A stretch of DNA of 64,000 bases from Williamsia deligens. Lineage in GTDB: Bacteria; Actinomycetota; Actinomycetes; Mycobacteriales; Mycobacteriaceae. Positions within the stretch are counted from its first letter, which is position 1. Each line of letters begins with the position of its first letter. Positions 1-9,367 of this stretch are shown here, piece by piece. The stretch is taken from the NCBI RefSeq assembly GCF_024171765.1, contig NZ_JAMTCI010000001.1:1954557-2018556 (forward strand). Reading direction: 5' to 3'. The position numbers and the translations under genes are program-made. Under the pieces are notes generated by a model. That model was not told the origin of the DNA. It made no database searches and saw only the letters and a list, made by a program, of their open reading frames with translations.

Positions 1-1505
1 CGCAGTCCGGTCACCCCGCGGACACGGAGTTCGGGATCGACCACGGAGCTGTCGTCGGTGCCCATCCGGCAGGTGCCCACCGGGTGGTACAGCGTCTGGG
101 TGTCGGTGTTGACGGCGGCGTCGATCACCTCGTCGAGGCTGGGTGACCCGTCCAGCGCCGGCCGGAGCCAGCGGTCGCCCATCACACCGCTCAGGGGTGC
201 GGTCTCGGCGATGCGGACGCACAGCTCGACGCCCGCGTTCAGCGTCGCGCGATCCAGCCCGTCGGGGTCGGACAGATAGCGCGGGTCGATCGCCGGCGGC
301 GCCAGCGGATCGCTCGCCGCGAGGCGGACCGTCCCGGTGCTGCGCGGCTGCTGCAGCACCGCGGCGATGGTGATGCCGTCCTCGGCGACCTCGGCGAGGC
401 CCTCACCGAGGAACGACGCGGGGACGAACAGGACCTCGACGTCGGCGAGGTCGCTCTCGGGGGCGAGCCCGCTCTGCACGAACCCGTAGCACTCGGCGAC
501 GTTCGAGGTGAGCAGCCCGCGACGACGCAGGAGGTAGTTCGCGAGCGACGGCAGCTTGGTCGCGTGGAACAGGGTGGTCTCGTCGGTGTTCTTCGTGATG
601 CCCGCGGCGAGGTGGTCGCGCATGTGCGACCCGACGTCGGGGCGGTCGGCGACGACGTCGATGCCGAAGTGCCGCAGGTGCTCGGCGTCGCCGATGCCGG
701 AGTTCATCAGCACCTGGGGACTGTTCACCGCACCGCCGCAGAGCACGACCTCGCGCCGGGCGTGGATCTGTCGACGGCTGCCGTTCTCGATGACCTCGAC
801 GCCCGTCGCGCGCGTGCCGTCGACGAGGATGCGGGTCACGTGGGCGCCCGTGTGGAGGTCGAGGTTCGGTCGCTTGACCGCGGTGCGCAAGTAGGCGTCG
901 GCGGTGCTCCACCGCGCCCCGCGTTTCTGGGTGACGGTGATCCGCGAGAAGCCATGCGGCACCGCGGTGTTGGGCGGCACCGTGGGGTATCCGAGTTTGC
1001 CGACGGCGGCGAGGAAGAGGTCGTCGAGGGGACTGGGACTTCGCTGTTCGGAGATCTCCATGGGCCCGCCGTGCCCGTGGTCGGGATCGTCGGACCAGGG
1101 CGCGTTCTCGATGCGGCGGTAGTACTCGACGGCCTCGTCGTAGGACCACTGCCCTCCTGCCGCGGCTGCCCAGGCGTCGTAGTCGGCGCGGAACCCGCGC
1201 ACCCACATCATCGCGTTCAGCGAGCTCGACCCGCCGAGCGTCTTGCCGCGAGGCCAGTAGATGGCTCGCTGCTTGAGTTCGGGTTGGTCGACGGTGAAGT
1301 AGTCCCAGTCGACGTCGGACCGGAAGAGCTGCGCGAAGGCGGCGGGGATGTGGATGTACTTGTCCTTGTCGGGGCCACCGGCCTCCAGGAGCGTCACGTG
1401 GGTCCCGGCGTCCTCGGTGAGGCGCGCTGCGATGACCGCGCCCGCGGATCCGGCGCCGACGACGATCACATCGGTTGTGGGGGCGGGCGTCTCCGGTGTG
1501 CTCAT
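1..1505 (-). CDS. GMC family FAD oxidoreductase (choline dehydrogenase-like), 3' end beyond window
   Basis: FAD-dependent oxidoreductase of the glucose-methanol-choline family, expected to oxidise an alcohol in the cytoplasm. The N-terminus carries the Rossmann FAD motif GAGSAG near residue 16 and the usual E-A-G-G ending of the second strand. The family signature [15 protein letters not shown] follows near residue 90, and the C-terminal active-site stretch [10 protein letters not shown] lies close to the window edge. About 501 codons are visible; a family member is usually 510-560 residues, so only a short tail is missing at the left edge. The ATG at 1505 sits 6 bp after a TAGGGT -10 hexamer (1512-1517), suggesting leaderless initiation even though the hydrolase gene upstream ends only 9 bp away. 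The substrate cannot be read from the sequence. Confidence 0.9.
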   Translation of the reverse strand, partial: MSTPETPAPTTDVIVVGAGSAGAVIAARLTEDAGTHVTLLEAGGPDKDKYIHIPAAFAQLFRSDVDWDYFTVDQPELKQRAIYWPRGKTLGGSSSLNAMMWVRGFRADYDAWAAAAGGQWSYDEAVEYYRRIENAPWSDDPDHGHGGPMEISEQRSPSPLDDLFLAAVGKLGYPTVPPNTAVPHGFSRITVTQKRGARWSTADAYLRTAVKRPNLDLHTGAHVTRILVDGTRATGVEVIENGSRRQIHARREVVLCGGAVNSPQVLMNSGIGDAEHLRHFGIDVVADRPDVGSHMRDHLAAGITKNTDETTLFHATKLPSLANYLLRRRGLLTSNVAECYGFVQSGLAPESDLADVEVLFVPASFLGEGLAEVAEDGITIAAVLQQPRSTGTVRLAASDPLAPPAIDPRYLSDPDGLDRATLNAGVELCVRIAETAPLSGVMGDRWLRPALDGSPSLDEVIDAAVNTDTQTLYHPVGTCRMGTDDSSVVDPELRVRGVTGL

Positions 1506-1514
1506 GTGTGGACC

Positions 1515-2462
1515 CTAGGGCGACGGGGCCGTCCGTCGGGGCGGTTCGGACGCAGCTGGGTCGGACGCGATCGGTTCGAGACCCGAGACCATCTCGCACG
1601 CCCGCACGAACGGCCCGACGAACGCGGTGGGCTCCAGCACACAGCAGGCGTGTCCCGCGGGGACGTCGACGCGGACGGCCCCCGGGATGCCGTCCAGCAG
1701 GAGCTGCTGGCGGGACGGGGGAACCACACGGTCCGCGGTCGTCAGACAGACGGCGGTGGGGACGGCGATGTCCGACAACCACTCCCGCGAGTCGAACTGG
1801 CCGAGCCCGTCACCGATCTCGTCCATCCGCGACAACCGGCCCGACCGCACCTGTCGCAGAGCCCACGCACCGTCGGCCAGGCCCTTCTCGTCGAGGGCCT
1901 CACTCGGCAGTCCCGGCAGGCGGTGCACAAGGTGCCTCGTGACGAGTCGCGTGACGCCGTCGAGTGCGCGGTGCCCGCTGGTGCGGTTGCCGAAGAACGG
2001 GCCGGTGGCCGCGAGGACGAGACCGGACACGCGGTCGGGGTGGCGGTGCGCGACGAGCTGAGCGATTCCGCCGCCCATGGAGAACCCGGCGGCGACGAAG
2101 CGATCGATGCCGAGGACGTCGGCGAGGGCGACCACGTCGTCGGCGCAGTCGTCGAGGGAGAAGTGCTCCGAGGAGATCCCGCGTCCGTGCCACCGCTGGT
2201 CCATCGTCACCGCGCGGAAGCGCCGCGACAGCTCCGGCAACGTCGGGTACCAGGTGAGCAACCCGGTGGTCATCACCGAGTGCAGCAGCATCACCGGCGG
2301 CGCGTCGGGTGCCGAGATACCGGCCTCGGCGGAGTCGGTGACGAACGTGGAGCCGCGGCCTGGGAGCTCCACCACAGACCCCTCGGGGACCCCGACGGTG
2401 GGATGGGTGGGGAAGCGGCGTCCGAGCGTCGCGGCGATGCGATCGGTCAGCGTGAGCCCCAT
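1515..2462 (-). CDS. alpha/beta hydrolase
   Basis: 315-residue alpha/beta-hydrolase fold protein, probably a cytoplasmic esterase or related hydrolase. Visible are the oxyanion segment VMLLHSVMTTG, the strand-turn MDQRWHGRG, and the nucleophile elbow GFSMGGG; the catalytic histidine lies in the VPAGHACC segment near the C-terminus. I chose the ATG at 2462 because a TACCAT -10 hexamer (2470-2475) lies 7 bp upstream and the longer reading frame has no family similarity. It is transcribed just ahead of the GMC oxidoreductase (9 bp apart), so the two may share a pathway, for example oxidation and hydrolysis of an alcohol or ester. The substrate is unknown. Confidence 0.85.
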   Translation of the reverse strand: MGLTLTDRIAATLGRRFPTHPTVGVPEGSVVELPGRGSTFVTDSAEAGISAPDAPPVMLLHSVMTTGLLTWYPTLPELSRRFRAVTMDQRWHGRGISSEHFSLDDCADDVVALADVLGIDRFVAAGFSMGGGIAQLVAHRHPDRVSGLVLAATGPFFGNRTSGHRALDGVTRLVTRHLVHRLPGLPSEALDEKGLADGAWALRQVRSGRLSRMDEIGDGLGQFDSREWLSDIAVPTAVCLTTADRVVPPSRQQLLLDGIPGAVRVDVPAGHACCVLEPTAFVGPFVRACEMVSGLEPIASDPAASEPPRRTAPSP

Positions 2463-2581
2463 CCGACCGATGGTAGCGACGGCCCCGGCTGCGTGGCGGA
2501 CATGACGCCCGCGCCAAGTTCCGACAAGATGAGGTGACCGACAGGTGAACAGAGGGCGACTCGCCGACGAAGGGTGCACGT

Positions 2582-3757
2582 GTGACGATCTCCGGCGAGC
2601 GGCAGTCGGCCGACGCCCGCGGCCGTCCGACGGCCACCGGATCGTCGGACGGGGTGACCGATTCGGACGAGATGATCGCCGTCGACGAGCCCGTCGACGA
2701 GGCCGTCGCGACACCCCGGCGCTGGTGGGCGCGCGCACTCGTGTGGCGCCGCGTCGCCATCGGTCTCTGGGTCGCGACGATGGTCTGGCAGTTCGCCGTA
2801 CACGGTCTCGCGTTCGACCGCACCCGCCTGATCATCTGGATGTGCCTGGGCCTCGCGGCCGCGAGCATCGGCCGCCGCCGGATCACGACGGTGATCGTCG
2901 ACTGGCTGCCGTTCGCCGGTGTCCTGTTCCTCTACGACCTGACCCGCAACGTCGCGCAGTGGATGGGGATGCCGACGCATTGGCACCTCGCCCCCGACGT
3001 GGACCGGTGGTTGTTCGGCGTCAACCCGACGGTCTGGCTGCAGTCGCACATCAAGATGGCAAACCCACCGTGGTGGGAGGTCATCACCAGCGTCGTCTAC
3101 GTCTCCTACTTCGTGGTGCCGTACGCGGTCGCCGGGGTGCTGTGGCTGCGTGACCGGCACGCCTGGCGTCGCTACGCGGTGGCGTTCGTCGCGACGACGT
3201 TCCTGGCGCTCGTCGGCTACACCCTGCTGCCGGCCGCGCCGCCGTGGGCCGCCGCGCGGTGCACCGCCGAGCAGGTCGTCGACAACCCCCGCGACCCGCC
3301 GTGCATGGAGTCGGAGGTGCCGCCGGCGTCCGGCGGACTGCTGGGGCCGGTGCGCCCGTCCGAGCCCGGCGCCGCGCCGTACGTGGAGCGCATCTCGGCC
3401 CGGGGATGGGATGTGCTGAACATCAAGGCCGCGTCGACGCTGCTTTCCGTCGGCCAGTCGAAGGCGAACCTCGTCGCCGCCATCCCGTCGCTGCACGCCG
3501 GGCTCACGATGCTGCTCGCCCTGTTCATGTGGCCGAGGGTGCGCGCGCTCGGTCGAACCCTCTTCCTCGGCTACGCGGTGACGATGGCGTTCACGCTCGT
3601 CTACACCGGCGAGCACTACGTCTTTGACATCCTGCTCGGTTGGGGCCTCGCGGCCGGTGTCCTCGTGGTGCAGGCGTGGGTGATCCGCCGGTGGTCACGC
3701 CGCCGCGACGGTCAGCGCAGCGCGTCGAGCGGGAACTTCCAGAGCAGCACGTTGTAG
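2582..3757 (+). CDS. PAP2-superfamily membrane phosphatase
   Basis: 391-residue integral membrane protein of the PAP2/inositol phosphorylceramide synthase-like group, likely acting on a lipid phosphate or phosphodiester at the membrane. After a roughly 45-residue acidic, disordered N-terminus it has about six hydrophobic segments. The catalytic PAP2 motifs are clear: PSLHAG near residue 303 and GEHYVFD near residue 343 (H-x3-D). A long extracytoplasmic loop with cysteines separates the second and third membrane pairs. GTG start at 2582 follows a GAAGGG-like ribosome site. The last 46 bp overlap the convergent DUF4185 gene. A role in phospholipid or polyprenyl-phosphate metabolism is inference. 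Confidence 0.85.
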   Translation: MTISGERQSADARGRPTATGSSDGVTDSDEMIAVDEPVDEAVATPRRWWARALVWRRVAIGLWVATMVWQFAVHGLAFDRTRLIIWMCLGLAAASIGRRRITTVIVDWLPFAGVLFLYDLTRNVAQWMGMPTHWHLAPDVDRWLFGVNPTVWLQSHIKMANPPWWEVITSVVYVSYFVVPYAVAGVLWLRDRHAWRRYAVAFVATTFLALVGYTLLPAAPPWAAARCTAEQVVDNPRDPPCMESEVPPASGGLLGPVRPSEPGAAPYVERISARGWDVLNIKAASTLLSVGQSKANLVAAIPSLHAGLTMLLALFMWPRVRALGRTLFLGYAVTMAFTLVYTGEHYVFDILLGWGLAAGVLVVQAWVIRRWSRRRDGQRSASSGNFQSSTL

Positions 3758-4833
3758 ATCTGGAAGAGCGAGGCCGTGAAGAACAGGTCGCGCCCGTTCG
3801 ACCACGGATGGATGAACGGCGCGTAGGCACTGTTGATCTCGGTGTTCTTCAGCAGCGCCACCGGTCGACTCCACGGTCCCTCGGGCGACGACGCGGTCCT
3901 GGCGACGATCGTGTTGCTGGTGGCCAGGGACACGTACTTGCCCAGGTATGCGTTGTAGGCCACCGACATCTCACCTGTCGGGGCGCCGATGATCGGCGTA
4001 GCCGCGTCCACGTCGCCGCGGACCCACTTGCCGGCCGAGAAGTACTCGTAGGAGCCGAGATCGGTCATCTTCGACGCCGGGACGCGGGCGAGGCGCACGG
4101 CGCCGAACCGCCCCGACGGCGTGCCGTAGACGTAGATGGTGTCGCCGACCTTGAGCAGCGCACTCATCTGGAAGTTGCTGTTGCCGCCGACGTTGGGGCG
4201 GATCGCCTCCGGCGGTCGGACCCAGTTCCGGCCGTCGTCGTCGGAGTACGCGACGCCGGCGCGATCGGTGACCCATTCACCGGGACCGCCCCACCGCTTG
4301 ACGGCCATGTAGGTCATGTACTGCCGGCCGTTCGCGGCGATGCCGCCGGTCGGCAGCACGGTGATCTCGCGGCGGTATTCGGGGACGAGCACCTGCTTGG
4401 CCAACCCCGGTCGCGACAGGACGCCGCTGTCGAAGTACATCCCGTTCGACAGGTCGCGGTCGGTGCTGCGCAGCAGCACGTTCGAGCGGAATCCGTAGAG
4501 GTTGCCCCGCAGGAGCGCCCGACCGTCGAAGTTCGCCGTGTCCCCGAACGCCGCGAGGATGCCGCCACGACCGTCGTCCCAGGTGACCCCGAGGTCGGTC
4601 CCGACGACGCCGAAGCGACGGACCGTGTCGTTGATGTCGCCGACGCCCGTCTCCTGGGCGACGGGTGTCGCGACACCCGACGACCTCGGCAACCCGATCG
4701 CGACGACGGACGGGGTGGGCGCCGCCCCCGCGGCCCCCGTCCCCGTCCCCGTCAGCGTCGATCCGATCACTGCCATGACGACCGCGGTCGTCGCTCGTCC
4801 CACCCGATTTTTCTGCGTACTCCCCCAGCTCAC
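3712..4833 (-). CDS. secreted DUF4185 protein, candidate endo-D-arabinanase (GH183-like)
   Basis: 373-residue exported protein. The N-terminus has a basic stretch, a hydrophobic core and an AAGAAP-type signal cleavage region near residue 37. The remainder looks like a five-bladed beta-propeller of the DUF4185 family, with GTDLGVTWDD, AAFGDTANFDG and repeated YSDDDGRNW / SSPEGPWS blade motifs. DUF4185 proteins of mycobacteria have been described as endo-D-arabinofuranases (GH183) that cut arabinogalactan or lipoarabinomannan; whether this copy is active is inference. The GTG start at 4833 lies 7 bp downstream of TAACTT (4841-4846), consistent with a leaderless message. Confidence 0.8.
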   Translation of the reverse strand: MSWGSTQKNRVGRATTAVVMAVIGSTLTGTGTGAAGAAPTPSVVAIGLPRSSGVATPVAQETGVGDINDTVRRFGVVGTDLGVTWDDGRGGILAAFGDTANFDGRALLRGNLYGFRSNVLLRSTDRDLSNGMYFDSGVLSRPGLAKQVLVPEYRREITVLPTGGIAANGRQYMTYMAVKRWGGPGEWVTDRAGVAYSDDDGRNWVRPPEAIRPNVGGNSNFQMSALLKVGDTIYVYGTPSGRFGAVRLARVPASKMTDLGSYEYFSAGKWVRGDVDAATPIIGAPTGEMSVAYNAYLGKYVSLATSNTIVARTASSPEGPWSRPVALLKNTEINSAYAPFIHPWSNGRDLFFTASLFQIYNVLLWKFPLDALR

Positions 4834-4840
4834 GTCCGCG

Positions 4841-4846
4841 AAGTTA
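4841..4846 (-). promoter_or_regulatory. -10 element, leaderless promoter of DUF4185 gene
   Basis: TAACTT read on the minus strand, 7 bp before the GTG at 4833. No Shine-Dalgarno sequence lies between, so transcription should start at or next to the start codon. Confidence 0.5.
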
Positions 4847-4950
4847 ACAGTCCGACGACGTGTGAACGGCGGGTGTCACGCAGAGAAATCGCAGGTCACA
4901 GCGGGGTATGACGCGTTTTGTGAGCAGCCACAGCGGGGGTGACCGACTTG

Positions 4951-5979
4951 TCAGGAGTGGTCGATGTTCTCGCGGGAGGCCGCGTGCGAACCCTGCGAGG
5001 TCGCGTCGGCCGCGGCCTGGGCGTCGAGCGTGTCGGACCGGCGTCGGGTGTGCGTACGGCGACGCCATCCTCCTTCGCTCGGGGGAGCCTCGCCGAAGTG
5101 GTCGGCGTCGTCGGAGCTGTAGTAGGCGACGAGGACCGCGCCCACGGTGGCTCCGATGAACCCGACGACGGCCAGCCACTCGAGTCCCGGCGAGGCCTTG
5201 TCGCCGAGGAAGACGACGCCGATGATGCCCGGTGCGGCGGTCTCGCCGACGACGAGCACCGCGGTGACACCGTTGACCGCGCCGAGCTGCAGCGCGACGG
5301 TGTGGACGTAGAAGCCGACCGCACCGGCGATGGCGATCGTCCACGCCGCGGGGTCGGTGAGGATGGTGACGGGGGAGAACGGGTCGAAGCCGCGCAGGAC
5401 GCGCACCGCGATGGCGATGACGCCGAACAGCAGGCCGGCGGCGGCGCCGGCGAGGATCGACCCCCGGGCGCCGAGCCGGTAGATCACGAGTAGGGCGACG
5501 GCGCAGACCGCGAGGGTGGCGCCCAGGAGGCCCCAGTGGAACGCGTACGACTCGGTCGTCTCCGTGGCGTGACGGCCGGAGGCGACTCCCAGCATGCAGA
5601 GCGATGCGATGACCGCCACGATCGCGAACCAGTCACGGGCGTGCAAGCGGATGCCGAGGACGACGGTGCCGAGGAGTGCGGTGACGATGAGGTTCGCCGA
5701 GACGATCGTCTGCGACAGGAACAGGGGGAGGAGGCGGGCCGCGATCGCGCCACCGCCGAAGCCCAGGACCACCATCGCGGTGCCGACGAGGAAGGCCGGG
5801 TCGCGCAGCGTCGCGGCGGTCGACTGCATCGACGGGCCACCCGCGGCGGTGACGGAGTGGCCACCCTGCTTCTCGTGGGCGGCGACCGCCGCCCGACGTG
5901 CACCGAGGGCGCGGAGAACCGAGGAGAGGCCGTATCCGATCGCTGCGAGCGAGGCGAAGAGGATGCCGATCACGAACAA
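4951..5979 (-). CDS. DMT/EamA-type permease
   Basis: 342-residue membrane protein with about nine or ten hydrophobic helices, arranged like drug/metabolite transporters (EamA/NIPA-like). The first helix begins directly at the N-terminus (FVIGILFASLAAIGYGLSSVL) and the last ends near residue 290. A polar, basic, disordered C-terminal tail of about 50 residues follows. The start is TTG at 5979, 9 bp after GAGAGG; the GTG two codons later is a possible alternative. The substrate cannot be predicted. It is 117 bp upstream of the DUF4185 gene on the same strand and is divergent from the ATP-grasp gene. Confidence 0.75.
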   Translation of the reverse strand: MFVIGILFASLAAIGYGLSSVLRALGARRAAVAAHEKQGGHSVTAAGGPSMQSTAATLRDPAFLVGTAMVVLGFGGGAIAARLLPLFLSQTIVSANLIVTALLGTVVLGIRLHARDWFAIVAVIASLCMLGVASGRHATETTESYAFHWGLLGATLAVCAVALLVIYRLGARGSILAGAAAGLLFGVIAIAVRVLRGFDPFSPVTILTDPAAWTIAIAGAVGFYVHTVALQLGAVNGVTAVLVVGETAAPGIIGVVFLGDKASPGLEWLAVVGFIGATVGAVLVAYYSSDDADHFGEAPPSEGGWRRRTHTRRRSDTLDAQAAADATSQGSHAASRENIDHS

Positions 5980-6059
5980 TCCGATGCACCTCTCCCGCTT
6001 CTGGAATGGCCGAATTGCCTGGTCTGGGCGCTGCGCGGCCGATCTGGCGGACCGTTGGT

Positions 6060-6065
6060 TAGGCT
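6060..6065 (+). promoter_or_regulatory. possible -10 element for the ATP-grasp gene
   Basis: TAGGCT lies 48 bp before the preferred ATG at 6114. It overlaps the immediate upstream context of the alternative ATG at 6069, which argues against that earlier start. No clear -35 is visible. Confidence 0.35.
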
Positions 6066-6113
6066 AGCATGGCCGCTGATCAGACCCTCCTGTCGTGCCA
6101 GTTACGGAGTCCC

Positions 6114-7286
6114 ATGCCATCCCCCGCGCGCAAGCGTGTCCTCATCACGTTCGCCCGGTCGTTCCTGACCCTGGACATCGCCCGACTGATGGCGGCCGGC
6201 GGGCACAGCGTCACCGTCGTCGACTCGATCGGCCTGCCGGTGTCCCGGTTCTCGAACTCCGTCGACGCGTTCCTGCGTGTGCCGGCGCCGACGTTCGCGC
6301 CGCGGGAGTACTGCCGCGAACTCGCGCGCATCGTGCGGGAGCGGTCGATCGACATGGTGATCCCGGTGCACGAGGAGACCGACATCATCGCCCAGATGCG
6401 GGCGGAGTTCCCCGACTCGTGCGAGCTGTTCCTCTCGGATTTCGAGACCGAGAACAACCTGCACAACAAGTACGAGTTCCAGCGGGTCCTGGCGGAGATG
6501 GGCATCCCCACACTGAAGTTCGCGCAGGTGCGGTCGATGGAGGAGCTGCGAGCCCTCGACTTCACGACGCCGTTCGCGCTCAAGGAGTGCTACTCCCGTG
6601 GGTCGCAGAAGGTGCGCAAGCTGAACCCGGGTGAGATCCCCGACGACATCGAGTTCTCGCCCACCAACCCCTACATCGCGCAGGAGTGGTTCAAGGGCAC
6701 GCAGTTCTGCACCTATTCGGTCTGCCGGGACGGGAAGGTGTTGGCGCACACGGTCTACCCCGTCTGGTACGCGATCGACGGCAAGTCGTGCATCGCCTTC
6801 GAGGCGATCGACCACCCGCAGATCACCGCCTGGGTGGAGGACTTCATCGCCCGCGTCGGTTTCACGGGGCAGGTCGGCTTCGACTTCATCGTCGGCGACG
6901 ACGGCGAACTCTTCACCATCGAGTGCAATCCCCGTGGGACGAGCGGGATCATGATGTTCGAACCGCATCACCGCGTCGACCGTGCGTTCTTCGGCGACAC
7001 CGAGGAGGTCATCACCCCCGACCTCGGGTCGAAGAAGATGATCGGCTTCGGCATGGGCCTCTACGGGTGGAAGAAGTCGTCGCTGCAGGGCAACACCCTG
7101 CGCGGGTTCCTCCGCGACTTCCGGGACATCGACGACGTCATCACCAACCGGCGTGATCCGTTGCCCGCGGTGATGATGCCGATCGCCTACATCGACATCG
7201 CCCGGATGTGTTTCAAGTACAAGGTGGGTCTCGCCGAGGCGTTCATGCACGACCATGAGTGGGACGGCATCCCCATCACCCGGTGA
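6114..7286 (+). CDS. ATP-grasp domain protein (carboxylate-amine ligase type)
   Basis: 390-residue cytoplasmic enzyme with a pre-ATP-grasp Rossmann-like N-terminus (VLITFARSFLTLDIARLM) and an ATP-grasp core. The core shows PFALKECYSRGSQKV (nucleotide-binding lysine region near residue 158) and the metal-binding segment GELFTIECNPRGTSG near residue 273. Such enzymes join a carboxylate to an amine or thiol through an acyl-phosphate. The C-terminal 90 residues match no domain I recognise. The ATG at 6114 is preferred over 6069 because ACGGAG precedes it and a candidate -10 lies just upstream of 6069. A VOC gene follows after 15 bp, probably in one transcript. The product is unknown. Confidence 0.75.
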   Translation: MPSPARKRVLITFARSFLTLDIARLMAAGGHSVTVVDSIGLPVSRFSNSVDAFLRVPAPTFAPREYCRELARIVRERSIDMVIPVHEETDIIAQMRAEFPDSCELFLSDFETENNLHNKYEFQRVLAEMGIPTLKFAQVRSMEELRALDFTTPFALKECYSRGSQKVRKLNPGEIPDDIEFSPTNPYIAQEWFKGTQFCTYSVCRDGKVLAHTVYPVWYAIDGKSCIAFEAIDHPQITAWVEDFIARVGFTGQVGFDFIVGDDGELFTIECNPRGTSGIMMFEPHHRVDRAFFGDTEEVITPDLGSKKMIGFGMGLYGWKKSSLQGNTLRGFLRDFRDIDDVITNRRDPLPAVMMPIAYIDIARMCFKYKVGLAEAFMHDHEWDGIPITR

Positions 7287-7301
7287 ACCGGAGGTAGTCC
7301 T

Positions 7302-7694
7302 GTGCGCATCACCGTCACCAGCGTCCTCGTCGACGACCAGGCCGCTGCCCTCACCTTCTACACCGACGTCCTGGGCTTCGTCGCCAAGGCCGACGTCGCG
7401 GTCGGCGAGCACCGGTGGATCACCGTCGTGTCGCCGGACTCGCCCGACGGGATCGAGCTCGTCCTGGAACCCGCCGCCCACCCGGCCGCGCAGGTGTTCC
7501 GCGCAGCACTCGTGCGCGACGGCATCCCGTACACGTCCTTCGAGGTCGACGACGTCGTGTCCGAGCACGCCCGACTCGTCGACCTCGGTGTGCGGTTCAC
7601 CCAGGAGCCGACCACGATGGGCACGTTCGCGACAGCAGTCTTCGACGACACCTGCGGCAACCTGATCCAGATCGCCTCCACCACACAGGGCTGA
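7302..7694 (+). CDS. VOC-family protein (glyoxalase/bleomycin-resistance fold)
   Basis: 130-residue single-domain vicinal-oxygen-chelate protein. It starts with the typical strand RITVTSVLVDDQAAALTFYTDVLGF and carries the metal-ligand regions HRWITV and FDDTCGNLIQI with a trailing polar residue. Family members range from isomerases and extradiol dioxygenases to drug-binding proteins, so the reaction is open. GTG start at 7302 with GGAGG 8 bp upstream, 15 bp after the ATP-grasp stop; it likely modifies the same metabolite. Confidence 0.8.
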   Translation: MRITVTSVLVDDQAAALTFYTDVLGFVAKADVAVGEHRWITVVSPDSPDGIELVLEPAAHPAAQVFRAALVRDGIPYTSFEVDDVVSEHARLVDLGVRFTQEPTTMGTFATAVFDDTCGNLIQIASTTQG

Positions 7695-7717
7695 CTCCTC
7701 CGTCACCGCCCGTCGCG

Positions 7718-9298
7718 TCAGAACGGTGGTGGGTGAGCGTCCTCAGTGCGTTGGATGGCGCGGAGGTGTGCGGCGCGTTCTGTGTCGCGTCGGGTTGCGA
7801 GTGTGGTTCTCGCCGGGTGCCGTTCCGGTTTTCGCGGTGGTCCCAGCGCCGGGAAGTTGTCGACGGCGGTGTAGGCGTTGCCGAGGAACATGTGTCCGGT
7901 CGGGGATTCGAAGAACGCTTCCCCGAGTGGTGTCTGGTAGTCGCGCCACCGTGTGTCGACCGTTTTGACGCGGTGGTGGAACCGGCACAGTGGTTTCAGG
8001 TTGTCCCGGGTCGTCTGGCCGCCGTCGATGGGATGGCGGTGATCGAATGGGGTGGTGTGGTCGAGGTCGACGTTCCATGCCGGTGCTGAGCATCCGGGGA
8101 AGGTGCAGCAGAGCTCGCTGCAGCGGATGAGCGCGGCGAGCTTTTTGGACGGGACGTAGGTCGACGCTGATCGGGCCGCTCGGGTGGGGTCGTTGCGGCG
8201 GATGAATTCACGTTCGGCGTCGGTGAACAGTGCGCGCATGGTGTCGGCGTCGATGATCCCGCGGCCGTCGAGGTAGCCGGGGTCATCGTCCAGCCCGACC
8301 AGCGTCGACAGATTCGCCACGATGTGGAACATCGGTCGCGCCGGACCGACAGCAGGTGTGATCGGCTGGGCGGCAGGGACATCGGTCGGCACGGGGTCGG
8401 ATTCGACGGTGGCGTCGACATCCACCTCGCCGAGGGTGGTGCAGGTGTCGCAGCCGCAGACGAGGTGGTCGAGTCCGGCGGCGAGAGCGATCAGGGCGTC
8501 CGCGCGGCGCTGGGCACGAGTTCGCGGATCGCCGGAGTGGACGGCGTCGGCCATGGCCGACAACCGGGTGTCGATCGCGGTGGCATCAGTGTCGGGCAGT
8601 GTCGCGGTCACCCGAGAAGCGCCGGGTTGGAAGCGGTCGGGACGGATCGTGACGTCGCGATCGGCACGAACACGTTCCCGGCGTCGGATGAGCGCATCGG
8701 GGTCGAGCATCGCCACGATCCGGTCGACGAGCGCGATCAGTCGGGCTCGTGACAGCGGCGGACGCTCGAACAGGGCTTGGGCGATGTGGGTGTCGACGAC
8801 CTTGACCAGATCCGGGTCGAGGACGAGTTTCGTGCGACCGCAGATCAGCAGGAACCCGGCGAGGTCGATCCGACCGACCGCCAATGCTTGCGCAGTGAAC
8901 ACCAACCGATACCGGGCGGTGTCACCCGCGGTGATCAGCTCCCGCGCTTTCGACGCCGGGACGTTGAGCACGGCACCGACCTCAGCGGTCGCGCGCTCCA
9001 ACCCATCTGGCCCGTACTCAGCACGGGGGTCGCGTCCGGCGAGATGGTCCATCCCCGCGGCGAGCAGTTCGTCGAGCGACTCCCGTTGCCCCGAGTCGTG
9101 TTCGGCGACCGACACCAGATAGTCCTCGCACCGTTCGTCGTGGATGAGCGACGCGGCGCACAGCATCCGGTAGTCGGCCGACGAGGTGATCGCCCGGCAA
9201 TGCGACAGGATCTCCACCAACTCATGGGCGGGGAGCTCCGAGTCGGCAGCCAACGACGCCACCACACCCGAGGTGTCGAAGGTTGCCGTCTCGCTCAT
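7718..9298 (-). CDS. DUF222 / 13E12-repeat family protein with C-terminal HNH endonuclease domain
   Basis: 526-residue member of the 13E12 repeat family that is multiplied in mycobacterial and gordonial genomes. The N-terminal two thirds is an alpha-helical DUF222 domain. The C-terminus carries an HNH nuclease core at about residues 390-450 with paired cysteines (CSELCCTFPGC), VDLDHTTPFDHRHP, and a final LCRFHHRVK. All zinc and catalytic positions look intact. The biological role of the family is unknown. Start ATG at 9298 (rather than the upstream in-frame codon at 9322) is set by a strong TACAAT -10 only 7 bp upstream. No terminal repeats or second copy are seen, so this is not a recognisable mobile element here. 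Confidence 0.85.
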   Translation of the reverse strand: MSETATFDTSGVVASLAADSELPAHELVEILSHCRAITSSADYRMLCAASLIHDERCEDYLVSVAEHDSGQRESLDELLAAGMDHLAGRDPRAEYGPDGLERATAEVGAVLNVPASKARELITAGDTARYRLVFTAQALAVGRIDLAGFLLICGRTKLVLDPDLVKVVDTHIAQALFERPPLSRARLIALVDRIVAMLDPDALIRRRERVRADRDVTIRPDRFQPGASRVTATLPDTDATAIDTRLSAMADAVHSGDPRTRAQRRADALIALAAGLDHLVCGCDTCTTLGEVDVDATVESDPVPTDVPAAQPITPAVGPARPMFHIVANLSTLVGLDDDPGYLDGRGIIDADTMRALFTDAEREFIRRNDPTRAARSASTYVPSKKLAALIRCSELCCTFPGCSAPAWNVDLDHTTPFDHRHPIDGGQTTRDNLKPLCRFHHRVKTVDTRWRDYQTPLGEAFFESPTGHMFLGNAYTAVDNFPALGPPRKPERHPARTTLATRRDTERAAHLRAIQRTEDAHPPPF

Positions 9299-9305
9299 GT
9301 GTTCG

Positions 9306-9311
9306 ATTGTA
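9306..9311 (-). promoter_or_regulatory. -10 element, leaderless promoter of DUF222-HNH gene
   Basis: TACAAT on the minus strand, close to consensus, 7 bp before the ATG at 9298. The matching -35 (TCGATC, 17 bp further upstream) is weak, as is common in actinobacteria. Confidence 0.6.
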
Positions 9312-9367
9312 CGGTCGCCCACCGACAGGATCGAGATCCGACGGGCAGCCTGTGGAGAACTGCCGCT

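Noticed and set aside
564-2537. 657-codon open frame on the plus strand
   Set aside because: It is antisense to the GMC oxidoreductase and hydrolase, has no recognisable domain, and arises from the GC-rich codon pattern.
7718-9298. DUF222-HNH gene as an intron-encoded or inserted mobile endonuclease
   Set aside because: There are no flanking repeats, no interrupted host gene, and it has its own promoter; family members are ordinary chromosomal genes in these bacteria.
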